Assembly (NCBI RefSeq): GCF_021502655.1
Contig: NZ_JAKFFT010000002.1
Coordinates: 1,593,384-1,657,383, forward strand
DNA from: Dyadobacter sp. CY347
Lineage (GTDB): Bacteria > Bacteroidota > Bacteroidia > Cytophagales > Spirosomataceae
DNA: 64,000 nucleotides
Direction: 5' to 3'
Shown: positions 27,184-35,646 of the stretch, piece after piece
How the letters are laid out: each line of letters starts with the position of its first letter
Numbering within the stretch: the stretch's first letter is position 1
The notes under the pieces: model-generated
What the model was told of the DNA's origin: nothing
Databases searched by the model: none
The model's input: the letters and a program-made list of their open reading frames with translations, nothing else
Program-made: the position numbers and the translations under genes

Positions 27184-28203
27184 ATGGCAAAAAACAAAAA
27201 AGCCTTACCTGGAAAGGTTGTCGTCATTGGCACGTCTTCCGGTGGCCTGAATGCACTGAAAACATTGATCAACCAGCTGCAAGAAAACTTTCTAGCGCCT
27301 ATCCTGGTTGTCCAGCATATTTCAGCTGATGCTACGGGCAGCGTTCTTTTGGACGTGCTTAACAAGCAAACCAATATTCATTGTCAGCATGCAATAAATG
27401 GGGATATCCTTAAAAATGGCCATTTATACCTGGCACCTTCTGATCACCATCTAATGATTGGTGATGACCAAAAGATCCTGGTTACCAAGGGCGCGCAGGA
27501 AAACCGCTCCCGGCCTGCGATTGATCCATTGTTCCGCTCTGCTGCTGTTGTTTTCGGCAGCAATGTGATTGGAATCTTGCTCACGGGTTACCTGGATGAT
27601 GGAACGGCCGGGATGATTGCTATCAAGCGGTGCGGCGGAACATGTATAGTTCAAGACCCCTCAGATGCAGAATACCCCGATATGCCTGCCAATGCGATCA
27701 AACAAGTTGACGTTGATTTTTGTTTGCCCCTTATGGAAATGGGCGGGTTGCTGTATCAGCTCCTGGCAACAAAACCGGAAACAAGCGGGCCCATCCCAAA
27801 GGATATATTGACCGAAGCAAAAATTGCCAAACGCGTACTCAGCGATTTGCCGGCCGTCAATTCGCTGGGGGATCAGGTGCCTTTCAATTGCCCAGGCTGT
27901 GGCGGTGTTTTATGGAAAGTGGACAAAGGCCCCCTGACACGCTACCGCTGTCATACCGGTCATGCCTATACCGCGCAGGCCTTGATTGCTGAGCAAACTT
28001 TGAAGATTGAAGAGACGATGTGGACAGCCCTTCGGATGTTTGAAGAAAGAAGAAACCTTTTAACAACGTTTGCAAAAGAGCAAACCGGGGCAATCAAAAA
28101 ATCAGCTCTCGAAAGGGCACAGCTTTCCCAAGTACACATTGACAGGATCAAGGCTATCCTGCTTGCAGATGACAAAGGGACTGCTCAGGATACACCCAAT
28201 TGA
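27184..28203 (+). CDS. CheB-type methylesterase with C-terminal zinc ribbon
   Basis: A 339-residue protein from ATG 27184 (a longer frame starts 27130). CheB catalytic triad: Ser in VVIGTSSGGLNAL, His in LVVQHISAD, Asp in LTGYLDDGTAGM. There is no REC domain, so it is not regulated by its own phosphorylation. Residues ~240-275 carry a zinc ribbon with CPGCGG ... RYRCHTGHAY, followed by a helical tail. It lies 69 bp after the hybrid kinase and is probably co-transcribed. A twin begins at 63135. Confidence 0.88.
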   Translation: MAKNKKALPGKVVVIGTSSGGLNALKTLINQLQENFLAPILVVQHISADATGSVLLDVLNKQTNIHCQHAINGDILKNGHLYLAPSDHHLMIGDDQKILVTKGAQENRSRPAIDPLFRSAAVVFGSNVIGILLTGYLDDGTAGMIAIKRCGGTCIVQDPSDAEYPDMPANAIKQVDVDFCLPLMEMGGLLYQLLATKPETSGPIPKDILTEAKIAKRVLSDLPAVNSLGDQVPFNCPGCGGVLWKVDKGPLTRYRCHTGHAYTAQALIAEQTLKIEETMWTALRMFEERRNLLTTFAKEQTGAIKKSALERAQLSQVHIDRIKAILLADDKGTAQDTPN

Positions 28204-28251
28204 TGCTCACTTTTTTTCAGTATCTTATCAAACATAAAAACAGTAATGGTT

Positions 28252-28686
28252 ATGAATAAAAAGGGACCCATAGTAATCATAGAAGACGACATGGACGATC
28301 AGGATATCCTGTCTGAAATTTTCAAAGAACTTAATTATGAGAATGAGCTGGTTTTCTTTGCAGATGGCGTGCAAGCTTTGGAGTACTTGACACACATAAA
28401 TATTGAACCCTTTCTTGTTCTTTCTGACATCAACATGCCAAAATTAAATGGGATGGAGTTGTATGAAAAAATTCATAATAACGAGGATTTAAGACTCAAA
28501 TCAATCCCATATCTTTTCTTTTCTACAAGTGCCGAACAAAAGCATGTCATCGAGGCGTATTCAAGGTCGATCCAGGGATTTTTTATCAAACCAGGTAATT
28601 ATGATAGATTAAAAAAAATGATAGTAAAAATTGTAGAGTACTGGCAAGAATGTGAATCACCTAACTATATTAAAAATGCTCAGTAA
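28252..28686 (+). CDS. Single-domain response regulator (REC)
   Basis: A 144-residue receiver from ATG 28252 (28246 also possible). Acidic pocket IIEDDMDDQD, phospho-acceptor Asp in LSDINMPKLNG, Ser in FFSTSAE, Lys in FFIKPGN. The tail EYWQECESPN is a variant of the family tail. 48 bp after the CheB gene, in the same direction, so likely the last gene of that operon. Confidence 0.92.
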   Translation: MNKKGPIVIIEDDMDDQDILSEIFKELNYENELVFFADGVQALEYLTHINIEPFLVLSDINMPKLNGMELYEKIHNNEDLRLKSIPYLFFSTSAEQKHVIEAYSRSIQGFFIKPGNYDRLKKMIVKIVEYWQECESPNYIKNAQ

Positions 28687-28770
28687 TAATGTGATAAGGT
28701 ATATAGCACGTCAAGATCCTGCCCTGGCGGTAGCTACGCTAATTGATAGTTTAAGAAACCGGGAGTAGAG

Positions 28771-28803
28771 AAGTGGGTATTTGAAAAATAAATACCCACT
28801 TTA
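28771..28803. terminator. Convergent terminator between receiver and SnoaL-like gene
   Basis: AAGTGGGTATTT ... AAATACCCACTTT perfect 12-bp stem; can serve both converging genes. Confidence 0.85.
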
Positions 28804-28821
28804 AAGTTCAGTGAAAGGCAA

Positions 28822-29250
28822 CTACTCCCTGGTTGGTCCGGGCATCACTCCTAATTGTTGTAACAATCCAACAGTATCCATAATGATCCGGCTTTCAGAA
28901 AACAAGTTATTGCTGACAACATCAATTACTACGCCCCAAACTTCAACTTGCTTATTGGTTGAGGGGATGCCCATAAAGTCCCCTTGATGCGTTCCTGTCC
29001 AGGTAAACCTGGTTACAACCTTTTCGCCTTCTGCGATTTGTTCATTTACGCTCCAATGCATATCCGGGAATCCGGTAAACATCGAATTGAGTGCGAACTT
29101 TAATCCTTCTCTGCCTGGTCCTTGCCCTGGAAACGGAAGATGTTCGATAAAATCTTCAAATACAAGATCATTGGTGGAATCCAGATTTTTGTTATTTATG
29201 ACTTCCTCTATGAAGCCAGTCATAAATTTTTTGTTTTCTTCCAAGCTCAT
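28822..29250 (-). CDS. SnoaL-like / ester-cyclase-fold protein
   Basis: A 142-residue protein from ATG 29250 (an upstream TTG-initiated frame reaches 29295). Cone-shaped SnoaL/NTF2 fold indicated by FMTGFIEEVINNKN, VFEDFIEHLP, FPDMHWSVNEQIAEG and TWTGTHQGDFMGIP. The family contains polyketide cyclases and many uncharacterised small enzymes; the substrate is unknown. It converges on the receiver gene. Confidence 0.85.
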   Translation of the reverse strand: MSLEENKKFMTGFIEEVINNKNLDSTNDLVFEDFIEHLPFPGQGPGREGLKFALNSMFTGFPDMHWSVNEQIAEGEKVVTRFTWTGTHQGDFMGIPSTNKQVEVWGVVIDVVSNNLFSESRIIMDTVGLLQQLGVMPGPTRE

Positions 29251-29370
29251 GGGTTGCTGTTTGGTTACGTAAAAGGGTTCAGTATATGCTTGCAAAAATT
29301 ACGAATATGATTTAGCAGTAAAGAAACGAAATAGTGATAGCCGCATCACTTGATTCAAATCAATAAATAC

Positions 29371-29951
29371 TCAACAATGAATATTTCTTTTTCTGATCCG
29401 GCTCAGCGTTTCAGGGGCAATTCCCAGATATATAGCAATATGAAAGAGTGGGACTCTTTGCAACAGGGCCGGAATTTCCCTAACTAACTTTTTGTACTTT
29501 TCATCAGGTGTTTCTTTACCGGCACTTGCGATTTTATGTTTCAGATCAAAAATAAACCGGGCATGCAACTTCAACTGATGTAAGGCCAATGCCGGGATCG
29601 TCGTAAAGGCAAGTTCCCATCTTTGCCGGTCTAAAGCAAATATGACTGAATCTTCCAGGGCCTGAAAGTGAAATTCGGATGGGGTTTGATAAAGGAAACT
29701 CATGACTTCTCCCGCAAAATTACCCTCTTGGACAAAGTAAACAGTCCTCTCTTTGTTTTCTGGTGTAATGAAGTACTGGCGTAGGATACCTTTTTGGACA
29801 AAAAAAGTACTGTCGACTACATCGCCTGCCTGAAATATCAGTTCATTTTTTTTACAATTCTTTCTTCAAAGTAAGGCACTAATTTTTGTAGGTCTGATTC
29901 TGGAAAATTCTGAATTTCGAGAAATTTGCTGACTAGCAGTGAGGTATCCAT
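29371..29951 (-). pseudogene. Crp/Fnr-family regulator broken at a poly-A tract
   Basis: Start ATG 29951 (MDTSLLVSKFLEIQNF); the cyclic-nucleotide-binding domain continues in another frame after an eight-T run at 29846-29853 (A-run on the coding strand), then KGILRQYF, a mid section, and the C-terminal HTH (HIAIYLGIAPETLSRIRKR). One extra A would restore a ~193-residue regulator. As given, only a ~35-residue peptide is made. Divergent from nothing close; it lies 121 bp before the SnoaL-like gene on the same strand. Confidence 0.85.
29846..29853. repeat. Homopolymer (T8) causing the Crp/Fnr frame break
   Basis: Eight Ts; nine would keep the regulator in frame. A typical site for slippage. Confidence 0.8.
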
Positions 29952-30476
29952 TAAAAACTATAAGCGTGATTTGAATTCAAAAGTAATGCATGCTTACGGT
30001 AAGACGATTTATTCGGATACTAGATTTAATGGTAAATGAAAAAGACAGAAGCATGATGAAATGCAATTCAGTCAAGTACCGTTTCGGTGGGTAACTAGTG
30101 TTTCGCCGGTCGTGCGGGGTTGAGAGCGACAAGATTGTGTGGGTTAAATTCGAGGCGCTGTAAAACAATCATCAAATGATCAATCGCGTAAGATAGATTT
30201 CATCTATATCCAACCTTCGTGCAATTATCCGGTGGTTTTTCTGTACTCTCAACACCATTTGATTTTCTTACTATTTTGTGAATTTTAGAATTGTTTTGCG
30301 CTGTTTTAACAAAGATATTTTGCACATCCGGGTTCATTCAAACAGTCGTTAAAAGGGAGGATATATCTGAGAGTAATTGCCTCCCATATATGGCACAGGC
30401 ACAAAAAGCTGTCTCATTAACGTCATTCGATAATAATTGATCAAGAAACTTTACTAAAAAGTAATTTCCCAGAAAA
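29952..30476. other. Intergenic region with a short dispersed-repeat copy
   Basis: Holds the repeat copy 30231-30345; otherwise nothing convincing. A 63-residue minus-strand frame at 29977-30168 does not look like a protein. Confidence 0.45.
30231..30345. repeat. Dispersed repeat, short internally deleted copy
   Basis: Begins CGGTGGTTTTTCTGTACTCTC and ends CCGGGTTCATTCAAACAGTC, the two ends of the longer copies at 54643-54870 and 57944-58170, but the middle is only about 85 bp. Confidence 0.6.
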
Positions 30477-30508
30477 ATATTTAGATATTTGTCTAAATAT
30501 CTAAATAT
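30477..30508. promoter_or_regulatory. Perfect palindromic operator of the SdpR-like repressor
   Basis: ATATTTAGATATTT-GTCT-AAATATCTAAATAT: 14-bp arms, perfect inversion, 4-bp spacer. It extends to the start codon of the repressor gene, the expected place for autoregulation by an ArsR-family protein. Confidence 0.7.
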
Positions 30509-30758
30509 GAATGAGCTTTTTAAGGCACTGAATGATGAAACCCGTCGTGAGATTCTAAATAACCTCAAAAGGCAGGACATGTCAGCTGGGGATATTGCAG
30601 AACTTTTCAACATATCTAAGCCCAGTATTTCTCACCATTTGGACATTCTTAAAAAGGCAGATTTAGTGAGAAGTGAAAAGAAAGGTCAATTTGTAGTTTA
30701 CTCCCTTAACACCACTATCATGGATGATCTTTTGCAATGGATTTTAACCTTTAAATGA
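30507..30758 (+). CDS. sdpR: ArsR-family repressor, SdpR-like
   Basis: An 83-residue winged-helix repressor from ATG 30507, directly after the palindrome (a TTG at 30489 is inside it and unlikely). HTH: NDETRREILNNLKR, DIAELFNISKPSISHHL, VRSEKKGQFVVYSL. It lacks metal-binding cysteines, as in SdpR of Bacillus. Six bp before the SdpI gene, so one operon. In the known system the repressor is taken to the membrane by SdpI when toxin is sensed. Confidence 0.88.
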   Translation: MNELFKALNDETRREILNNLKRQDMSAGDIAELFNISKPSISHHLDILKKADLVRSEKKGQFVVYSLNTTIMDDLLQWILTFK

Positions 30759-30764
30759 TAAAAT

Positions 30765-31421
30765 ATGAAGATCACGATTAAAAGAGAAATCTGGAACGTC
30801 CTTATTGTTGCCCTGCCTTTCATTTATCTCATGATGATCTGGGAAAATCTCCCTCAAGTCGTTCCAATGCACTGGAATATAGATGGCAAAGCTGACCGAT
30901 TCGGAAATAAGGCAGGATTATGGATGATCCCTCTCGCATTACCTTTTTTAACTTATGTCATATTTCTGGTTGCGCCTGTGTTTACGGGCAAAGGGCAGCT
31001 AAACAAGATGGGACTAAAATATGACAGATTAAAGTTTTCGATAGTCCTAATGACCTCTGTACTTGCTAGTTACATTTTATTTGTTGTGAAGGAGCAGACC
31101 ATTTATTTGCCATCTATATTACCTGGTTTAGTAGGGCTATTATTCGCTGTTTTCGGAAATTACTTCCCGGTTCTGAAACGCAACCTTTACATTGGCATTA
31201 AAACACCATGGACACTAAAAAGTGATATTGTGTGGGAGAAGACGCATCGTATGGCTGGCAAGTATTGGTTCATTGGAGGAATTGTTGTTGTCATCTGTAG
31301 CTTATTCTTTGAGCATGCTGTTGCCATTAAGATACTTCTGGTAGTTGCAGCCGTAATCACAGTGATTCCAGTCGTTTACTCCTACACGTGTTATAAAAGG
31401 ATCAGTAAAGAGATTGTGTAA
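30765..31421 (+). CDS. sdpI: SdpI-family membrane protein (immunity/sensor)
   Basis: A 218-residue protein with an N-terminal DUF1648 part (PFIYLMMIWENLPQVVPMHW, DGKADRFGNK) and a C-terminal SdpI part (NLYIGIKTPWTLKSDIVWEK). Six membrane helices. SdpI of Bacillus gives immunity to the SdpC toxin; no toxin gene is nearby here, so the pair may instead sense membrane stress. Co-transcribed with the repressor. Confidence 0.9.
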   Translation: MKITIKREIWNVLIVALPFIYLMMIWENLPQVVPMHWNIDGKADRFGNKAGLWMIPLALPFLTYVIFLVAPVFTGKGQLNKMGLKYDRLKFSIVLMTSVLASYILFVVKEQTIYLPSILPGLVGLLFAVFGNYFPVLKRNLYIGIKTPWTLKSDIVWEKTHRMAGKYWFIGGIVVVICSLFFEHAVAIKILLVVAAVITVIPVVYSYTCYKRISKEIV

Positions 31422-31444
31422 CTGGTGAAGACTGCCCTTCTGAA

Positions 31445-32062
31445 CTAAGCTACTTTCCTATATCTTTTAACACTATTTTTTTTAATCCAGTTGGATAAAG
31501 TTGCTTCTGTTACTCGGTAACGGTCTGCAATGTACTTCTGACTCGAACCACTGAGAAGCAAGGCTTCGATCTCTGGTCTGAATTCATCAAGTTTACTTTT
31601 ACCAGGGCCAGTCGGCCTACCTAGCTTTATCCCAGAAAGTTTCTTGGCGGCTAATGACTCCTTTGTGCGCTTACTGATCAGGTCCCTTTCAATCTCCGAT
31701 GCCATGGCAAAAACCATGGCCATTACTTTACTCTGGATCGAGTCGTCAAGTTGCCAGGCTCCTTTTACAGTATAGATCCGGATACCTTTCTGCATGGCGA
31801 TCGATATGATTTCCATTACTTCAAGCATAGATCTTCCAAGTCGAGAAAATTCGCTCAGTAAAATCACATCTCCTTTTTTAAGCTCGTCCAGGATCGGACC
31901 GATTTTGCGGTTACGCCAGGAAACTTTTCCGGAGACCTTTTCTTGCACAAACTCTACTTTTCCTAAATTTTTCTCATTGGCCAAGTGCAGTATGTCGGCT
32001 TTGTTCTTTTCGAGGTCTTGATCCAGGGTTGAGACACGTAAATAGGCAATATTTCGAGGCAT
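31445..32062 (-). CDS. Serine recombinase (resolvase/invertase family)
   Basis: A 205-residue protein with the resolvase catalytic domain: AYLRVSTLDQDLEKNK with the nucleophilic Ser, LSEFSRLGRSMLEV with the RxxR motif, and a C-terminal HTH (KYIADRYRVTEATLSNWIK). It cuts and rejoins DNA at short sites. It converges on the SdpI gene and lies next to a relaxase remnant at 32228, so it is probably what is left of another mobile element. Confidence 0.93.
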   Translation of the reverse strand: MPRNIAYLRVSTLDQDLEKNKADILHLANEKNLGKVEFVQEKVSGKVSWRNRKIGPILDELKKGDVILLSEFSRLGRSMLEVMEIISIAMQKGIRIYTVKGAWQLDDSIQSKVMAMVFAMASEIERDLISKRTKESLAAKKLSGIKLGRPTGPGKSKLDEFRPEIEALLLSGSSQKYIADRYRVTEATLSNWIKKNSVKRYRKVA

Positions 32063-32227
32063 TTTTGAGTGATTAGATGAAAACCTGATTATCAGATTTA
32101 TTTTATAATAATAGCAATGTAATATTAAAGCCCTTTCGCTAAATTATCCTTACCATTTATATGAACATTTATTTTATAATAATTTTCCAATTTTATGCAT
32201 CGATCAGAAGCAATTCTTATTAAGTAA

Positions 32228-32529
32228 ATTCGGGCATTTTAACCGGCTAGATTTTACGGAGCGCTGTGAGAAAGCTTTTGACCGAACGTTTGGCTATGAA
32301 CGTCAGCTGGCTGAAACGTTCCAATACCGGAAGGTGATGCTTAACGGGGACTGCTATGCAGCGGGCCGATATGATTGTGGCTGAGCAAAATCACCAGGCC
32401 AAACAAGCCAATGAGCAGAGCCAGGCTTTGCAGCTGAACAAAGGGGAAAAGAAGGAGCTGGCGCAGCTGCCTGAAACTAGATCCAAGCAGGAGCAAGAGA
32501 AAAAAAGAGGATTTGGATTTGGGGTGTGA
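32228..32529 (+). pseudogene. Relaxase/mobilization protein C-terminal remnant
   Basis: A first fragment (FGHFNRLDFTERCEKAFDR ..) and a second in another frame from 32356 (MQRADMIVAEQNHQAKQANE .. ending KKRGFGFGV). The glutamine/lysine-rich tail fits the end of a mobilization relaxase. It is truncated at the front and frameshifted. Identification is tentative. Confidence 0.45.
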
Positions 32530-32565
32530 ATTATTCAGCTAACAGCGAACACTAAAATCAAAGAA

Positions 32566-32802
32566 ATGGGATTTTTCGATAAAATTTTCAATAAAGGAAG
32601 TTCCAATATTAAATGGGAAGAGATTAAAAAGACGAAGGAGGTTTATCCACCGAACTCCATTTCATTATTAATGCTTAGCACGAGAAATACGATGAACGCC
32701 CGGCTACCGTTTGTACTTGGCCTTATCATGGACAGCCACCGGTACTGGATACGACTAAGCATTTCTGAGCTTTGCCAAAAGGTAAAGCAGCAAAAACAGT
32801 AA
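32566..32802 (+). CDS. Hypothetical small protein
   Basis: A 78-residue frame MGFFDKIFNKGSSNIKWEEI.. The N-terminus faintly resembles bacilliredoxin/YtxJ-like starts, but the catalytic part is absent, so it may be a truncated gene. No family assigned. Confidence 0.4.
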   Translation: MGFFDKIFNKGSSNIKWEEIKKTKEVYPPNSISLLMLSTRNTMNARLPFVLGLIMDSHRYWIRLSISELCQKVKQQKQ

Positions 32803-32824
32803 TTACCGTATCTGCCTAATACTT

Positions 32825-33247
32825 TTAAAAATTATTGGGTGCAGCGCATCTCATCCAATATTCCATCATGGTCTTGATGATATCTGTCAACTCTTCTATC
32901 GAACTAGGTTTGACAAAGAAACCTTGTGCGGACGTGCTATAAGCATCAACAACCCGCTGCTGGTCAATCTGTGTTGCAAAGAACAAGTACGGAATGCATC
33001 TTAGACTAAGTGCTTCGTCGGTATGGAGCTTCTTCCTTAATTCCAGTCCATTCAACTTTGGCAGGTTTATATCCGAAATTATCAGGAATGGCCTGCTAGC
33101 AGATTTGTGTAAATATTCCAAAGCGTCTTCTCCACTGTCAAAGTAAATCCGCTTGTGTGGGTAATCTAAGGTAGTAAACACATTTTCCAGCAAATGCTGA
33201 TCATCTGCATCATCCTCTATAATAATGATTTCCCCATTTTTATTCAT
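32825..33247 (-). CDS. Single-domain response regulator (REC)
   Basis: A 140-residue receiver from ATG 33247 (longer frame to 33286). IIIIEDDADDQH acidic pocket, IISDINLPKLNG phospho-acceptor Asp, FFATQ, FFVKPSS Lys, ending EYWMRCAAPNNF. Divergent from the desaturase at 33508. No kinase is adjacent; it may take phosphate from the hybrid kinases elsewhere in the window. Confidence 0.92.
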   Translation of the reverse strand: MNKNGEIIIIEDDADDQHLLENVFTTLDYPHKRIYFDSGEDALEYLHKSASRPFLIISDINLPKLNGLELRKKLHTDEALSLRCIPYLFFATQIDQQRVVDAYSTSAQGFFVKPSSIEELTDIIKTMMEYWMRCAAPNNF

Positions 33248-33507
33248 AACTGCCTGGTAAATGGTGTTAATCGCCTTGCCCTTCAAAAATTAGACCAACA
33301 TTGAGATTTTTCGGTAATTAATATAGCTGAGTAGGGCAATTCGGCACAACTGATGGAAAAGCGGTCCATTGCTGTTTTCCCACCGGTTGTTGGTTACTAC
33401 ATGTTACAAGCACCGATGAAAATGTTTTTGCTTTTGCTTTCCCCTATTATTTTTGCCGAATAAAACGGCCCGAAATGGGCTATTTCGATGATTAGTATAG
33501 TGCAATC

Positions 33508-34620
33508 ATGAAACTTAGAGAAAACGTAAAGTTCATTGCCCCGGAAAAGAGCCAGTTTTTCCCAACCTTAAAGAAAAGAGTGGATGCCTATTTTAAAGAG
33601 AACAACCTATCGCGGCATGCCAACCGGGCGATGGTCCTTAAAACGGCAATCCTGCTGGCGACTTATATTCTCCCGTTTGCTTTTTTACTAATCTTTCAGC
33701 CTTCGTTTTTGGCCGGTATGCCTTTATGGGTCATCATGGGGCTAGGCATATCAGGTATTGGAATGAGCATCATGCATGATGCCAATCACGGGGCTTATTC
33801 AGGGCGTGCTTTGATCAATAAATGGGTAGGATACTCCATTTACCTGGCAGGCGCAGGCGTTTTAAACTGGAAACTGCAGCATAACGTTCTTCACCATACT
33901 TACACTAATATTGACCCTCTGGACGAAGATATCCGTGACCGGGGCATTGTCAAACTTTCGCCCCATGCCCGCCCCACAAGGCTCCATCGTTTTCAATGGA
34001 TGTATGCTTTTTTAGTGTACGGGATATTGACATTGTACTGGGTGCTGCTGAAGGATTTTTTTCAATTGGTTTCCTTCACCCGCAATGGCGTCAATAAGCA
34101 AACCAGGCGACAGAATGCATGGATGCTTCTGGACCTGATCCTGGTAAAATCGATCTATCTTGCCGTTTTCCTTATTGTACCTGTGGTGGTTTTCTCGTTC
34201 CCATTCCACGAAATCCTGATCGGGTTCTTGCTAATGCACTTTACGTCAGGATTGGTGTTGACCGTTATCTTTCAAATGGCCCACACTGTCGAAGGGACAA
34301 CCCACCCATCGGTCGATGAAACCGGAATCATCCCTAAGGATTGGGCCATTCACCAACTGGAAACCACGGTTAACTTTTCTTCTGGAAATAAGTGGTTATC
34401 ATGGTATGTAGGAGGACTTAACTTCCAGATCGAACACCATTTGTTCCCAAAAATCTGTCACGTTCATTATCCCCAAATTGCGCCCATCGTAAAACAAACT
34501 GCCGAAGAATTTGGACTGGTCTACCAAGAGCACCCCACATTTTGGATTGCCCTGCAATCGCACGTTTCGGCTTTGAAGCGTTTTGGAAAGATCCCAGATC
34601 TGAATGAGGCATTAGGTTGA
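33508..34620 (+). CDS. Fatty-acid desaturase, front-end/delta-6-like
   Basis: A 370-residue membrane enzyme with histidine boxes HDANH, HNVLHH and QIEHH; the Gln in the last box is typical of front-end (delta-5/6, linoleoyl-CoA-type) desaturases. Membrane segments fall near residues 48-85 and 205-265. It differs from the delta-9-type enzyme at 20730 in all boxes, so the two act at different positions or substrates. It likely contributes to membrane lipid adaptation with the neighbouring cold-shock and receiver genes. Confidence 0.92.
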   Translation: MKLRENVKFIAPEKSQFFPTLKKRVDAYFKENNLSRHANRAMVLKTAILLATYILPFAFLLIFQPSFLAGMPLWVIMGLGISGIGMSIMHDANHGAYSGRALINKWVGYSIYLAGAGVLNWKLQHNVLHHTYTNIDPLDEDIRDRGIVKLSPHARPTRLHRFQWMYAFLVYGILTLYWVLLKDFFQLVSFTRNGVNKQTRRQNAWMLLDLILVKSIYLAVFLIVPVVVFSFPFHEILIGFLLMHFTSGLVLTVIFQMAHTVEGTTHPSVDETGIIPKDWAIHQLETTVNFSSGNKWLSWYVGGLNFQIEHHLFPKICHVHYPQIAPIVKQTAEEFGLVYQEHPTFWIALQSHVSALKRFGKIPDLNEALG

Positions 34621-34756
34621 TATAATCGGCAGAGTTCATTTGTCAGGCTTCGGGTCTAAAAATGCCTTACTTTACTAAGGTGTTAAACTGGCGGTGGTAT
34701 AGTTTTTTTGTCTTTTCGATTAAAAACGAAAGACATCAGGCTCTTAATAGCATGCA

Positions 34757-34875
34757 GTCATTAACGCTTACAGCAGTTTAGCCAAGAGTTCTTCGTAAAG
34801 TCTGAGGAATTTGGCGACATTAAAGACACGGTCAAGCTAATAATTGACTATTGGATAAAGTGTGAAGCCCCCTAA
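34757..34875 (+). pseudogene. C-terminal fragment of a receiver protein
   Basis: Reads VINAYSSLAKSS, then in another frame FFVKSEEFGDIKDTVKLIIDYWIKCEAP to TAA at 34873. Front missing; homologous to 35940-36060. Confidence 0.85.
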
Positions 34876-34941
34876 TACTTGTTCTGGGGATCTAAAATGA
34901 TGTTAAGCTTTCAAAGGAATGTTGATCGCTCATAAAACAAA

Positions 34942-34966
34942 AATCCTCCCAATTTGCGAGGATTTT
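34942..34966. terminator. Terminator-like hairpin in the first receiver/cold-shock copy
   Basis: AATCCTCCC-AATTTGC-GAGGATT with AT-rich tails on both sides; imperfect compared with the copy at 36121. Confidence 0.6.
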
Positions 34967-34988
34967 CAATGCCTGCAAATATAAAAGG

Positions 34989-35118
34989 TCAGATTACTGA
35001 TACATTAACTGCATTCAGACCCTTTCTGCCATCTTTAACTCATAAGATACACTGTCATTTTGTTGGATATCATCAACCAGGCCAGATATATGTACAAAAA
35101 GATCCGCCCCGCCATACC
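34989..35118 (-). pseudogene. Cold-shock protein remnant
   Basis: Reads GGADLFVHISGLVDDIQQND as in the intact gene at 36168, then a frameshift; the N-terminal RNP1 part (KGFGFI) is lost. Confidence 0.85.
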
Positions 35119-35477
35119 GGTGAATTGACAGTGACTGAACCTAGATGCGTCTGGTGTTAACAAGCCCCGTTCAGTAACTTTTAGGTAAGCAAAATAGCCC
35201 TCATTAAAGGTAATATTTAACGAGGATATGTTGGTTCTAATTGTCAATTTAGAGATTTTGATGCTCGACGTTTCCTACGCCTGTAACTGACAGCTAGTAC
35301 TATACTCTCTACCAGTGTCGCAACTATTCATTTGGTAGCAGTGAAGGAATATCTCTTGCTTGCTATACCTGCCGCTAGCTATCGAACACCGCTTGTACGT
35401 TTTTGGCTAGTAATGGTTTTAACGAAACAGCATATCAATATGTAGCTACGCATTATAATAGAAATCAATCAACTTTG
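35119..35477. other. No gene seen
   Basis: Short frames only. No known feature between the cold-shock remnant and the Crp/Fnr remnant. Confidence 0.4.
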
Positions 35478-35605
35478 CTACCTTTTTCGTGCCCGGCTGA
35501 AAGTTTCCGGGGTCATTCCCAGCAGGGAAGCAATATATTGCAGCGGCACATGGCTGAATTACTCTTGGTTTCGTTGGTAAAAAGCAGTATAGCGCTCTTG
35601 CGCAG
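35478..35605 (-). pseudogene. Crp/Fnr-family regulator C-terminal remnant
   Basis: On the minus strand: RYTAFYQRNQE, an in-frame TAA, then FSHVPLQYIASLLGMTPETF and SRARKR to TAG. This is the HTH end of a Crp/Fnr regulator; the N-terminal domain is missing. Confidence 0.75.
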
Positions 35606-35646
35606 ACATCGATAAATGTTGCAAATATCCTGCCTCCCCTGATTGT

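Noticed and set aside
29977..30168. 63-residue minus-strand frame near the Crp/Fnr regulator
   Set aside because: Serine/threonine-rich random-looking sequence, no start context, overlaps no known feature.
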